Shown: piece by piece, positions 10,158-19,188 of the stretch
Position numbering within the stretch: position 1 is the first letter of the stretch
Layout of the letters: each line of letters opens with the position of its first letter
DNA from: Vibrio maritimus
Lineage (GTDB): Bacteria; Pseudomonadota; Gammaproteobacteria; Enterobacterales; Vibrionaceae
Assembly: GCA_003263775.1 (NCBI GenBank)
Contig: JYJJ01000084.1
Location: forward strand, 1 to 64,000
Direction of reading: 5' to 3'
DNA: 64,000 bases
Notes under the pieces: model-generated
What the model was told of the DNA's origin: nothing
Database searches by the model: none
What the model saw: the letters and a program-made list of their open reading frames with translations, nothing else
Position numbers and translations under genes: made by a program

Positions 10158-10532
10158 ATGTACAAGTTACTTCTAAATCTAGCAATGCTATCTCTTGTCG
10201 TCTCTCTAAATACTGGGTGTGCTAAAACAGTAGAGGGTCGAGAAGTTCAGCACGAGTCCACAAAGATGGGAGCTACAACCGGTCTTGTATTTGGTGGTGT
10301 GTCCGGCGCTATAAGAGGAGCCTTAAACGGCGATATTATTGGGGGAGCGACAGAAGGCGCACTTGTTCATGGCGCTGCTGGAGCTGCAGCTGGGGCCGCC
10401 GTGGGAGGCATATATGGAGACGAACTCGCAGAAGAAGAAAAGAAAAAACAGACGCAACTTCAGCAACAACAGCAAAAAATCCACGAGCTAGAAAGTAAGA
10501 TCGAACAGTTAAACTCGAGTAAACAAAAATGA
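10158..10532 (+). CDS. Glycine-zipper envelope protein, probable lipoprotein
   Basis: About 124 residues from the ATG at 10158, chosen because AAGGTG sits at normal ribosome-site spacing; longer in-frame starts lack one. A hydrophobic signal ends SLNTGC, an imperfect lipobox. The middle is a Gly/Ala-rich glycine zipper (GLVFGGVSGAIRGAL through GAAGAAAGAAVGGIYGD) and the C-terminus is a charged, Gln-rich coiled coil. This resembles SlyB/OsmB-type outer-membrane-associated proteins, but no specific family is certain. Confidence 0.7.
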   Translation: MYKLLLNLAMLSLVVSLNTGCAKTVEGREVQHESTKMGATTGLVFGGVSGAIRGALNGDIIGGATEGALVHGAAGAAAGAAVGGIYGDELAEEEKKKQTQLQQQQQKIHELESKIEQLNSSKQK

Positions 10533-10596
10533 TTCGCAACAAATCCGAGAGTTTCGCGAAAAGTTAATTACCTTCACTCTTTGAATATGGGTAACT

Positions 10597-11910
10597 CTAC
10601 GAGTGTGCAGATTGCATTTTTTTAGCGCGCTGCACCTCCTGCTCTACCAAAATTTTCTCATGGGTTCTGAAGAAAGGCAGATAGATAAAGTAAGCATTAA
10701 CCATAGCAAACACGACCATTAACGCGTTCATGTAGCTACCATTGGCCGCCCACGCCGCCCCGATTGGGGCAGGTACCGACCATGGAATCATTAATACCAC
10801 ACGATCCAAAATCTCCGCCGAAGTTAAGAACCAAGCAATGGTTGCGTTGAGCATTGGGACAAAAATAAACGGCACAAGGAAAAGCGGATTCATAATAATT
10901 GGGAAGCCAAACAATATTGGCTCGTTAATATTAAATATCGCTGGAATCGCACCAACCTTACCCACCGACTTTAACTGTTTTGAACGGCTTTTAATCGCAA
11001 GGTAGACCAAAGGTAGTGTTGAACCCACCCCGCCAATCAAGACAAAAAAGTCCCAAAAAGCAGGTAGATAGATATGAGGGAGCACCTGACCGCCAGCTTC
11101 CAACGCAGTTTGTTCTCAAGCAGGTTAGACATCCAGAATGGATTCATAATTCCGGTAATGATCAGTGCGCCATGAATCCCCATAAACCAAAGAAGCTGAC
11201 AAATCAGTATCGAAATTAAAACCGCAGCGAGACTATCTGAGGCTAGCACTAAAGGGCGGAATAGCTCTTCTATTAATTGCGGAAAGTGCACTCCAAACTC
11301 AGCATCAAGAAAAACATTGAATGTTGAAATGCTGATCATCACGCAAAGATCGGCACGATGAGCTTAAAACTTTGAATCGTTAGAATAGGAACATCTTCCG
11401 GCATCTTGATGTACCAGCCCATGCGGATAAAGAACCTAACGACTTCTATTGAATACAAACTCGCAATAAGCGCTGTAAACAGTCCCGCACCACCTAGGTA
11501 GCGAGCATCTTCTTGCCCATCGATATAAAAGCCGGCCAGCATGAGAAATGCCATACAACCCGTCAATCCAGACAGGCGTTCTGGCAATTGATAGCTCTTC
11601 GCGAGACTGGCAGAAACGCCAAAGGAAACGATAAGCCCTACGACGCCCAGTGTCAGTTGATAAGTTGGCAACAAGATGGGTCTTAACGCCAAAGATAAGT
11701 CCATCCAAGCATCGACATCCAAGACTCAGAATCGGCAAACGGAGGAAAGATAATCGGGACAAACATACAGCCGACAAAAATGAAAGGCATTGCCAACTGG
11801 AAACCATCACGCATAGCCATAAGATGCTGACTGCGCATCAGCAATTTTGCTACAGGGTTCATGAACTGTTCTACCTGATTGGCACACAGTCTCATAATGG
11901 ATTGGTTCAT
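10597..11910 (-). CDS. PTS lactose/cellobiose-type EIIC permease (frame broken three times)
   Basis: Four overlapping frames make one EIIC of about 440 residues. The breaks are near 11718 (GGG read as GG), 11342 (GG read as G) and 11110 (AAAA read as AAA). After repair the chain runs FADSESWDVDAWMDLS, IVPIFAVMISIST and ENKTALEAGGQ without gaps. Family motifs are present: GIHGALIITGIMNPFWMSN and NINEPILFGFPIIMNP. It is an inner-membrane sugar channel of the cellobiose/chitobiose group. It is transcribed away from the EIIB gene, sharing a spacer with a large LacI-type palindrome, and has no EIIA or EIIB of its own, so it probably borrows those encoded at 12274 and 14124. Confidence 0.8.
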
Positions 11911-12192
11911 TTACTCTACCGGCTATATGGATCCGCGTCAGGATACCCGAATGCACAGACTCTCGGAAACCGATTATCCAAATCTGCCGACTCCACCACG
12001 TTTTTACCTCATCACTCGCTCAATTCCGACTTTAGATCACGCTTCCCCACCACTGAGCCATTTCTAGTACTCAATTTAAGGCCATCATCGCCTTTTAAAG
12101 CGCTTAGTTTCCCGGAACAAGATCATTCGTTAACTGTGTCACGAATTTTTCGCCATAACTCGGGTTTCCAGTGATCGTTTTCACACTTAACC

Positions 12193-12228
12193 GGAAATCA
12201 TTTGGAAACCGGTTTCCAAATGATTTCC
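12193..12228. promoter_or_regulatory. 36-bp perfect palindrome with LacI-type operator core
   Basis: The half-site GGAAATCATTTGGAAACC is followed immediately by its exact reverse complement. The centre, TTGGAAACCGGTTTCCAA, is a LacI/GalR-type operator and matches the arms of the second palindrome at 14675-14691. It lies between the divergent EIIC and EIIB genes, so it could control both. There is no T-run, which argues against a terminator. Confidence 0.75.
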
Positions 12229-12273
12229 TTAAGGGCATATTGATTAGGCATTCAAGATTCTGGAGAAGAAAAA

Positions 12274-12579
12274 ATGAAAAAAATTATGCTTTGCTGCTCT
12301 GCTGGTATGTCTACCTCTCTACTGGTTAAGAAAATGGAAGCGTCTGCGCAAGAACGCGGTATCGAGGCTGAAATCAAAGCATTTGGCGCAAGTGAGTTCG
12401 ACGTTCAAGTAGGTAACTACGAGGTTGTTCTTCTTGGTCCTCAAGTGAAATACATGCAAGCAGATTTCCAAAAGAAAGCAGATGCTCACGGCATCAAAGT
12501 TGAGCCAATCAACATGATGGATTACGGCATGCAGAAAGGCGATAAAGTGCTTGATTTTGCACTAGAACTTATCGGCTAA
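12274..12579 (+). CDS. PTS cellobiose/chitobiose-type EIIB
   Basis: A 101-residue cytoplasmic phosphocarrier. The phosphorylated Cys is residue 8 in CCSAGMSTSLLV, the signature of the lactose/cellobiose PTS EIIB. It takes phosphate from EIIA (14124) and passes it to the sugar entering through EIIC (12660). A ribosome site GGAGAAG precedes the ATG. It is first in the EIIB-EIIC-EIIA operon, downstream of the 36-bp operator palindrome. Confidence 0.93.
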   Translation: MKKIMLCCSAGMSTSLLVKKMEASAQERGIEAEIKAFGASEFDVQVGNYEVVLLGPQVKYMQADFQKKADAHGIKVEPINMMDYGMQKGDKVLDFALELIG

Positions 12580-12659
12580 CCTGTTTTTGCTCGGCGTCCC
12601 CCCTTAGTCAATTTTCGACGCCGAGCTTTTCTAAACTTTATCCTAACGAGAGTAACGAC

Positions 12660-13986
12660 ATGGGCGCTATGTACGACAAAATGGTCAATGTTATCGAGCA
12701 AAAGGTCACCCCTATTGCTGGTAAGATTGGTCAACAAAAATACATCACTTCTATACGTGACGGCTTTATTGCTGCACTACCTTTTATGATTGTTGGTTCT
12801 TTCATGCTGGTGTTTATCTTCCTCCGTTTTCTGCGGAAACGACTTGGGGATTTGCACGCGCATGGCTAGATTTTTCTGAGACATATCGTGAGCAGCTTAT
12901 ACTGCCATTCAACTTGAGTATGGGGATCATGACCATATTCATATCGGTGGGGATAGCGTCTAGCTTGCTCGCCATCACGATCTTGATCCTGTCACGACAG
13001 GTTTGCTATCACTAATGAGCTTCTTGCTTGTTGCAGCGCCTGTTCAAGACGGCATGCTGTCAATGCAATACTTCTCTGGTCAAGGTATCTTCACGGCGAT
13101 CATGACAGCGTTGTACTCGACGGAAGTTTACGCATACCTTAAGCGCAACAACATCACTATCAAGCTTCCACCTGAAGTACCAACAGGTGTTGCGCGTTCA
13201 TTTGAAATCCTAATTCCTGTACTAGCGATCATCATGACGCTTCACCCACTGAACCTGTTCATCGAAGCACAAACTGGCATGATCATTCCAGAAGCAATCA
13301 TGGCACTTGTTCAGCCTCTAGTGTCTGCATCTGACACGCTTCCAGCAGTTCTACTAGCGGTACTAGTATGTCAAATTCTTTGGTTTGCAGGTATCCACGG
13401 TGCACTAATCGTAACAGGCATCATGAACCCATTCTGGATGGCGAACCTTTCCGTTAACCAAGCAGCAATGGCAGCAGGCGAAGCAATCCCACACATCTTC
13501 GTTCAAGGTTTCTGGGATCACTATCTACTTATTGGTGGTGTAGGTTCAACACTTCCACTTGCGTTCCTACTACTTCGTAGTAAAGCGGTTCACCTACGCA
13601 CTATCGGTAAGATGGGTACCGTACCAGGTCTATTTAACATCAACGAACCAATCCTGTTCGGTGCGCCAATCATCATGAACCCAGTGTTCTTCCTACCATT
13701 CATCTTGGTACCAATGGTGAACGCGACTCTAGGTTGGTTTGCTCTTGACTGGGGTCTAGTAGAGCGCGTGGTTTCTCTAACGCCTTGGACAACACCAGGC
13801 CCTATCGGTGCATCGTGGGCAGCTAACTGGGCATTCAGTCCTGTCATCATGTGCTTCATCTGTATGGCTATGTCAGCAATGATGTACCTACCGTTCCTAA
13901 AAGCTTATGAGAAGCAACTTCTTGAGCAAGAAGCAGCGGACGAGAAAAAACAACAGGAAGCGGCAGGTCAGCCAGTAACAGCATAA
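12660..13986 (+). CDS. PTS cellobiose/chitobiose-type EIIC permease (frame broken twice)
   Basis: A full EIIC of about 440 residues after two repairs: one base added near 12821 gives FIFPPFSAETTWGFARAWLDFSE, and one G near 12966 gives SSLARHHDLDPVTTGLLSLMSF. The second half is intact (13003-13986) and has the GIHGALIVTGIMNPFWMANL and NINEPILFGAPIIMNP motifs. It is an inner-membrane transport channel acting with the adjacent EIIB and EIIA. It is a paralogue of the divergent EIIC at 10597-11910. Confidence 0.88.
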
Positions 13987-14034
13987 TCATCCAGTTCTGA
14001 GCTATCAGGTACTGTTGAAACCAATAATAAAAAA

Positions 14035-14074
14035 GTCGCCCCCTAGTCTTAATTGGGGTTGAGCGTGGGGCGAC
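14035..14074 (-). terminator. Terminator facing against the PTS operon
   Basis: Arms GTCGCCCC and GGGGCGAC enclose a 24-base loop. On the plus strand no T-run follows, but on the minus strand the stem is followed by TTTTTTATTATT. It therefore looks like an intrinsic terminator for antisense transcripts, in the EIIC-EIIA spacer. In the sense direction it may act as an mRNA-stabilising stem. Confidence 0.5.
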
Positions 14075-14123
14075 ACTTCCTACCACAAGGTAGACACCAT
14101 TTAAGATTTAAGAGGTAAGTAAA

Positions 14124-14441
14124 ATGGAAACTATGGATCTAGAAGAACAAGTGATGGGCATCATCATTAATGCGGGTCAGTCTCGCAGCCTTTGTTATGA
14201 AGCACTTCGCCATGCTAAAAACGGCGAGTTTGAAGAGGCTGAAGGCTTGATGAAAGAAGCACAAGAGTTTGCAAACCAAGCTCACCTAGTTCAGACCCAG
14301 CTTATCGAAGCCGACGAAGGCACGGGTAAAATGAAGATGACGCTAGTGATGGTTCACGCACAAGATCACCTAATGACTTCCATGCTAGCAAAAGAGTTAG
14401 TCGCGGAAATGATTGAACTACACAAGCGTACCGCTAAGTAA
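14124..14441 (+). CDS. PTS lactose/cellobiose-type EIIA
   Basis: A 105-residue helical phosphocarrier that forms a trimer in this family. His78 in VHAQDHLM is the phosphorylated residue, preceded by the usual EADEGTGKMKMTLVMV stretch. It accepts phosphate from HPr and donates it to EIIB. It is the last gene of the EIIB-EIIC-EIIA operon, followed by a terminator. Confidence 0.93.
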   Translation: METMDLEEQVMGIIINAGQSRSLCYEALRHAKNGEFEEAEGLMKEAQEFANQAHLVQTQLIEADEGTGKMKMTLVMVHAQDHLMTSMLAKELVAEMIELHKRTAK

Positions 14442-14540
14442 TTCGATCTCACTTTACTTTTTTCAGTTTTTTCGACCATTAACGGGGCGAGTCAGGCATG
14501 AAAACGTCTTATAGGAGCGTTTTCAACATCTTTGGTCGTA

Positions 14541-14608
14541 AGCAGCCTGTTGTTAGGAGCCCAGCTTTTGAAGCCTTGTCGTGCTCCTTACTCTGGGCTG
14601 CTCTTTTT
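14541..14608 (+). terminator. Terminator of the PTS operon
   Basis: A two-level stem, AGCAGCC pairing with GGGCTGCT outside and GGAGC with GCTCC inside, ends in CTTTTT. It lies about 100 bases past the EIIA stop. Confidence 0.7.
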
Positions 14609-14674
14609 CCTCACCTTATATCCTCTCATCAGACTTGGATCAGTACCTCTGAAAGAGTACAATAACGGAAATTT

Positions 14675-14691
14675 TGGGAAACGGTTTCCCA
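14675..14691. promoter_or_regulatory. LacI-type operator in front of the LacI gene
   Basis: Perfect 17-bp palindrome TGGGAAACGGTTTCCCA, 38 bases before the ATG of the LacI regulator. It shares the GGAAAC/GTTTCC core with the 36-bp palindrome at 12193-12228, suggesting autoregulation by the same protein. Confidence 0.75.
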
Positions 14692-14728
14692 GTTCTAGAA
14701 ACTCTATGAATCTATTAAGGTTGTTGTC

Positions 14729-15685
14729 ATGGCTACTATCACCGATGTCTCTCTGCTAGCAAACGTATCGAAAGCGACCGTTTCTCGCGTGATGAGTGGC
14801 AGCCGTGGCGTTAAGCCAGAGAGTCGTGAGGCTGTATTACGCGCCGCCGAAGAACTTAACTACCGCCCAAATGCCGCTGCACAAACACTGGCAAATCAAC
14901 GCTCCGATTACATTGGCGTGATCCTTTCCTCTAGCGACGCAGGACAAGTGTCTACTTACCTACCTTTACTTGCAAAATCACTGAAAGCGAAAGGCAAACA
15001 CATGCTGGTTCAATTTGCAGAAACAGCAGACGAGCAAGTTCGTATGGTAGAAGAACTTAATCAAAGACACTGTGACGCCATCATCTCACTCGGTGGCACG
15101 ATTCAATCCTTGGCTAACGACAACGTCATTGCCATCGATAGTTTAGCGAGCGCTGAGCATGCTATCGGCTACGATTACAAGTTTGCAGCAGAGAGTGCGT
15201 GCCGCTTCTTATCGAGTAAAGGTCACGCAAGCATAGCCATCGTCGTGGACGATGAAAGTTACGCGTCGACACAAGTGCTCGAAGGCTATAAAACATCGCT
15301 ACAAAACTCGGCAATGCCAGTCAATAGACAGCTTATCGTCACAGCGAATGGCAACAATGAACAAGCAATTATGTCACTACTAAACAGCTACCACCCGTTT
15401 ACTGCCTTGGTAGTCATGCGTGACAGCCAAGCTGCTGTAGCAATGAACCTGTTTAGAGATTTCAATTTAGCGACACCTCAAGAAGTCTCGATCGTGTCAC
15501 TGGAAGATTCACAATTGGCAAGCCAGCTTAATCCTCCCCTCACCTGCATCAGCTACCCTTCACAGCAGATCGTCGATATGGCTATGGAAAAGTTAGACGC
15601 AATTCTGGAAGACAAACCGATGTCGAACAAGCCTCTTATTACTGGCAGACTCGTCACTCGTGAATCGGTTATCAATCGTCGTTAG
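14729..15685 (+). CDS. LacI-family repressor of the PTS operon
   Basis: A 318-residue regulator. The N-terminal HTH (ITDVSLLANVSKATVSRVM) and hinge (LNYRPNAAAQTLANQ) are standard, followed by the periplasmic-binding-protein-like sensor domain. Two GGAAAC/GTTTCC palindromes, before this gene and before EIIB, make it the probable repressor of both PTS directions. The inducer is probably a phosphorylated or free beta-disaccharide. Its 3' end overlaps the convergent CSS-domain gene by 14 bases. Confidence 0.9.
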   Translation: MATITDVSLLANVSKATVSRVMSGSRGVKPESREAVLRAAEELNYRPNAAAQTLANQRSDYIGVILSSSDAGQVSTYLPLLAKSLKAKGKHMLVQFAETADEQVRMVEELNQRHCDAIISLGGTIQSLANDNVIAIDSLASAEHAIGYDYKFAAESACRFLSSKGHASIAIVVDDESYASTQVLEGYKTSLQNSAMPVNRQLIVTANGNNEQAIMSLLNSYHPFTALVVMRDSQAAVAMNLFRDFNLATPQEVSIVSLEDSQLASQLNPPLTCISYPSQQIVDMAMEKLDAILEDKPMSNKPLITGRLVTRESVINRR

Positions 15686-16466
15686 TATAGTGCTCATAGC
15701 TAGTACGGTGTAGAACAACGGGTCTAAGTGCCCGTCTAACCACGATAAAAATCCACCAAATAACGCCAAAGGCCAGTAGCATTCTCAGCGTATAGGTCGC
15801 CGTTCTCAGCAATACTGCACTGCGTGATACCGATACCTTTAACTCGTAAGGGTATTGTGGCGATACAACGCGATGGCTAAGCACAAAAGTAGACCAAAAA
15901 CTGTTATCGATATTGACGTGTTCACTTGAATAACGCGGCAGAGACTCTCCCAATAGATACACCTGATAAAAGTAGTCGCGAAGTGGGCTCTCTAACCAGT
16001 GTCCCAACATTCTGCGCGGATTTACATAGGCAAAATACTCGGTATCTCCTACCTGCTGAGCAACAACAAACGATGGCTCCGGGAAGTACGTCGTCAGCAG
16101 AGACCAACCAATAAACACACCTTGTTCACTGGTATTGCCAGCCCAATAGCTTTTGTTTGATGACACTTCTCCAAACAAACTGCACGCATACCAGCGCGTT
16201 GCATGATTTTTTACATAGCCTAATGCTCTGACCTCCTCTTCTATGTATGCCTTTCGATTGTAGAATCGGCGATGTTCAGATTCGCATCCTTCGTGCTTGG
16301 GTAGAGACACTACTAAATTCAGCGTGGATTCAATTCTGTCGTCGATACTTGTCAGACTGGCCTCAAGCTCGTTGGCGATGTCTTGTTTAATAGTGGCGGT
16401 TGCAAAGATATAACTCAAAACACTGAGCAGTACCGTTAGCAACAATGAATAGATGACAACTCTCAT
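15672..16466 (-). CDS. Stand-alone CSS-motif membrane sensor, type A, pair 1
   Basis: A 264-residue protein with a membrane segment at about residues 4-24, a periplasmic domain of about 200 residues and a second membrane segment at about 225-245, ending in a short basic tail. Cys61 and Cys95 (WYACSLFG) match the two cysteines of the CSS-motif domain, known as the periplasmic redox sensor of EAL phosphodiesterases such as PdeC. No EAL or other output domain follows. Conserved features shared with its paralogue at 17446 are GVFIGxSLLT, FPExSFVV and the AYxNPRRxLGxWxE motif. It overlaps the upstream type-B gene by 4 bases (ATGA), implying coupled translation. The output is unknown. Confidence 0.7.
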   Translation of the reverse strand: MRVVIYSLLLTVLLSVLSYIFATATIKQDIANELEASLTSIDDRIESTLNLVVSLPKHEGCESEHRRFYNRKAYIEEEVRALGYVKNHATRWYACSLFGEVSSNKSYWAGNTSEQGVFIGWSLLTTYFPEPSFVVAQQVGDTEYFAYVNPRRMLGHWLESPLRDYFYQVYLLGESLPRYSSEHVNIDNSFWSTFVLSHRVVSPQYPYELKVSVSRSAVLLRTATYTLRMLLAFGVIWWIFIVVRRALRPVVLHRTSYEHYTNDD

Positions 16467-17245
16467 TTTTGCTCCTGCACCTTCTCAGGCTGCACCTGCT
16501 TTTTACGAAAGCCAATCATTGCACTGACACCCACTACCATTCCAAACACCACCAACAACCTTACGATAAAGGTGAAAATTCCTTGCCTGTATAGAGCAGT
16601 ATCTTTATAGACTGAAATCGAAATAGGAAACAACAGCGACTCTTTGGTGGCTTTGTAATCACCAAAAGAAGCGCTATTTTTTTGCAAAAGTGGTGTTTCG
16701 TCGTTTGAAAAGTGAAGGACCCGATGAGTTTCCTGAGGCGCATCTTGTACCCACCATCCCAATATCGCCGTGGGGTTAATCGTTGCAATCGCCACGTTTT
16801 CGGCTCGATAAAGTGCTAACGCAAAGGAATTATTGCCGTCATGGGTAGGTGAGCGGAGCTTAGCGAAGCCAATATCCCCTTTTCGTGCTTCATTCCAAAA
16901 AGAATGATCCAGCGGCTGATTCGTCGCTCCCAGGTTGCTACAAAATTGATAATGATCTGGCTGCTTAGTACCAACAAAGAGGCCGCGCATTGAGACACTG
17001 CGAAATACCGTATGACCAAGCTCTGTCTGCATCGATTTATCGCATTCCGCTAACGGAAACAGATAGTTAGACAATACATGCAGCTCTGACCGAATTTGGG
17101 TAAGCTGGCGCTCGACACCACTTAGCACTTGCTGTGCTTCTTGATGAGCCTGTTCGCGAAACGTAAAGAACTGATACACACAGCCAATCAGCAGCGTGTA
17201 GAGAAAAATATAGAAAATATTAGTGAATGACTGTTTTAACTGCAT
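16463..17245 (-). CDS. Stand-alone CSS-motif membrane sensor, type B, pair 1
   Basis: A 260-residue protein. The N-terminal hydrophobic segment IFYIFLYTLLIGCVYQ contains Cys22 in a perfect lipobox-like LIGC. The periplasmic domain has Cys68 and Cys102 (FCSNLG), the CSS-motif pair, and the motif AxxNPxxILGWW near residue 165. A C-terminal membrane segment lies at about 224-246 with a charged cytoplasmic tail. There is no EAL domain. It is the first gene of the pair and is about 200 bases downstream of pair 2. Its relation to 18188-18979 is clear along the whole length, so the two-gene cassette has duplicated. Confidence 0.7.
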   Translation of the reverse strand: MQLKQSFTNIFYIFLYTLLIGCVYQFFTFREQAHQEAQQVLSGVERQLTQIRSELHVLSNYLFPLAECDKSMQTELGHTVFRSVSMRGLFVGTKQPDHYQFCSNLGATNQPLDHSFWNEARKGDIGFAKLRSPTHDGNNSFALALYRAENVAIATINPTAILGWWVQDAPQETHRVLHFSNDETPLLQKNSASFGDYKATKESLLFPISISVYKDTALYRQGIFTFIVRLLVVFGMVVGVSAMIGFRKKQVQPEKVQEQK

Positions 17246-17445
17246 TGAATAAATTTGCGCTGAATTTCCTCACTGTTATACAGCATCAAATTTATACGAA
17301 CCTTATCCCACCTCAAATTTCTAAACATTGTTTATATATATTGCGAGACGTCATTCAAAATTAAAATGAAATAAAAACCACGCATACATTGAATAAATAT
17401 TACGTAAAACAACCATCACGGAATATTCTCATTTAATCTAAGTAT

Positions 17446-18195
17446 TTATACGAGATGGCGCTCGCTATTTTTCAACCACTTGAAGAAGAGAACCTTTAAG
17501 CAGCGATAACTGATCCAACCTAGTCCAACAATACACATCAGGCGCAACCAATAGATCCCAGCGCGTTTCAAAACATCGACAAACGAAGCTGTCGCTTGAA
17601 TGGAATAAGGATGATGCTCAGAATGCGCCGTTTCCAGTAACATGCTTTGCATTCTCACTGGTGATCGCGTGTAAAAAGGCACGCAGTCCGAGTCCAAAGT
17701 CAGGCTGTAATTTGCATACGCTAGGCTTGGCTCAATCCAGTAACCAAGCACTCTTCTAGGGTTGATGTAAGCGAAAGCTTTCTGCTTCCCTTTGTCTTTG
17801 GAGACAACAAACGACGTTTCTGGGAAGTGTACCGTCAACAGTGAGTGTCCAATAAACACCCCCTCTTTTTTGCTGCCTCGCCAGTAGTTGAGCTTAGAAA
17901 GTTGGCGCCCGAACATGCTACACACATACCATTGTTCGCCCGTGTCATAGATATAACCCACCGCACGAATACGCTCGTTTTCATGTGCAATATTGGCGTA
18001 TTCACGCTTCACTTCATCACCACAATTAGGATCGCTCGGCAGCATGTCGATAACATTGAGGATGTTCTTTATCTCCCTATCTACCCTTGCTGTTGCACCG
18101 ATCGCGCTCGTTTCCAATTCATGTGTAATTCTGAAATAGGCACCGACTAGGCTCACCAATGCCGATAGCGACATCACCACCAACCACTTAATCAT
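17446..18195 (-). CDS. Stand-alone CSS-motif membrane sensor, type A, pair 2
   Basis: A 249-residue paralogue of 15672-16466, with an N-terminal membrane segment at about residues 4-21, the CSS cysteines at 58 and 92 (WYVCSMFG), an extra Cys in the distal periplasmic part (DSDCVPFY) that the pair-1 copy lacks, the AYINPRRVLGYWIE motif, and a C-terminal membrane segment followed by a basic tail. There is no output domain. It overlaps the upstream type-B gene by 8 bases. It may sense periplasmic redox or a ligand together with its partner (inference from the domain family). Confidence 0.7.
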   Translation of the reverse strand: MIKWLVVMSLSALVSLVGAYFRITHELETSAIGATARVDREIKNILNVIDMLPSDPNCGDEVKREYANIAHENERIRAVGYIYDTGEQWYVCSMFGRQLSKLNYWRGSKKEGVFIGHSLLTVHFPETSFVVSKDKGKQKAFAYINPRRVLGYWIEPSLAYANYSLTLDSDCVPFYTRSPVRMQSMLLETAHSEHHPYSIQATASFVDVLKRAGIYWLRLMCIVGLGWISYRCLKVLFFKWLKNSERHLV

Positions 18196-18979
18196 GACTC
18201 ACCTCAAAGTCTTGCTCAGGGTTTTCTCTGCGTGTGCTACGACGATAAACGTCAAACAGCAACAGGCTACCAAATGCCAATACTCCGCCTAGTGTCAGCC
18301 GCTCAATAAAGGTCAAAAGCTTATCCCAAACCACAGTAATAGGTTGCGTTACACGAACCATAATTGGGTAACGTTCGGAATAAGTCGACATTTCAATACC
18401 ATCGTCTATATCAATACCACGCGACAACAACGCTTCGCCATCATTAAAAGACAGGACTGCCTTAGTCTGCGGGGAAAATGGCTCAATCCACCAGCCAAGA
18501 ATAATGCGTGGGTTAATGGCTCCAAGGACAATGGTATTGTCTTTGATAATCGCTAAGGCATAAGAGGGATCGCGTCGATACTCAATCTGCTTAATTTTGG
18601 CAAACGCCACGTCTCGGCTGTATCTCGCATCCCAAAACTCCGACGTAACCGCAGCTTTGTGCTGACCAAAATTACTACAGGCGATGAACGATTCTTCGTT
18701 ACCGCTCTGCACAGTCCCAACCCCCAATCCGCGCAACCCTAGACTTCGAAACACATGATGAGCCAGCAGCTTTTGCGTTTCGATACTGCAATCAGTGGGT
18801 TGATAAACGGATCTCAACTCTTTTTCTATCTTTGATAATTGAAATTCAACTTTGCTAAGAATTTGGTCAGCGCTGTGGCTCAGCTCCTGACGAAAGGTTA
18901 ACACTTGATAAACACAACCAATAAGCAGCGTATAGAGAAAGATGAAGATAAGATTTTGCCAAGTGCGCTTGGGGAACAT
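18188..18979 (-). CDS. Stand-alone CSS-motif membrane sensor, type B, pair 2
   Basis: A 263-residue paralogue of 16463-17245. The stretch IFLYTLLIGCVYQ is identical to that in pair 1, with Cys22 again in LIGC. CSS cysteines are at 64 and 101 (ACSNFG), and the AINPRIILGWWIE motif is kept. A C-terminal membrane segment precedes a charged tail. It is the first gene of pair 2. About 200 bases separate it from the convergent-side AraC gene upstream, and these should hold its promoter. The reading frame is intact. Confidence 0.7.
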   Translation of the reverse strand: MFPKRTWQNLIFIFLYTLLIGCVYQVLTFRQELSHSADQILSKVEFQLSKIEKELRSVYQPTDCSIETQKLLAHHVFRSLGLRGLGVGTVQSGNEESFIACSNFGQHKAAVTSEFWDARYSRDVAFAKIKQIEYRRDPSYALAIIKDNTIVLGAINPRIILGWWIEPFSPQTKAVLSFNDGEALLSRGIDIDDGIEMSTYSERYPIMVRVTQPITVVWDKLLTFIERLTLGGVLAFGSLLLFDVYRRSTRRENPEQDFEVSHD

Positions 18980-19188
18980 GCAATAAAACTACTCACAACC
19001 ATAGAACCGGCAAATAATAATCGCCAATTCAAAGCTATGTCTTTAATCTGACTCAAGCTTTTAGAGGGACTGTCTCAGTGAGTGAGAATTCAGTAGCACG
19101 TAGCTCTAGATTAAGTCGCTTATCGCGACGCTAAAAAACATCTTGCCGTGTCAAATAACCCATTAGCACCGAGTCATCGGGAATTACC

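Noticed and set aside
11037..11910. Reading the EIIC pieces as separate proteins
   Set aside because: Each piece is a consecutive segment of one EIIC, and one-base changes in homopolymers join them with no missing residues.
11650..12174. 174-codon plus-strand frame opposite the first EIIC
   Set aside because: It is antisense to clear EIIC coding sequence and reads through the promoter spacer; the composition is not protein-like.
12193..12228. Palindrome as a terminator
   Set aside because: There is no loop and no T-run on either strand, and it lies between divergent promoters, not after a gene.
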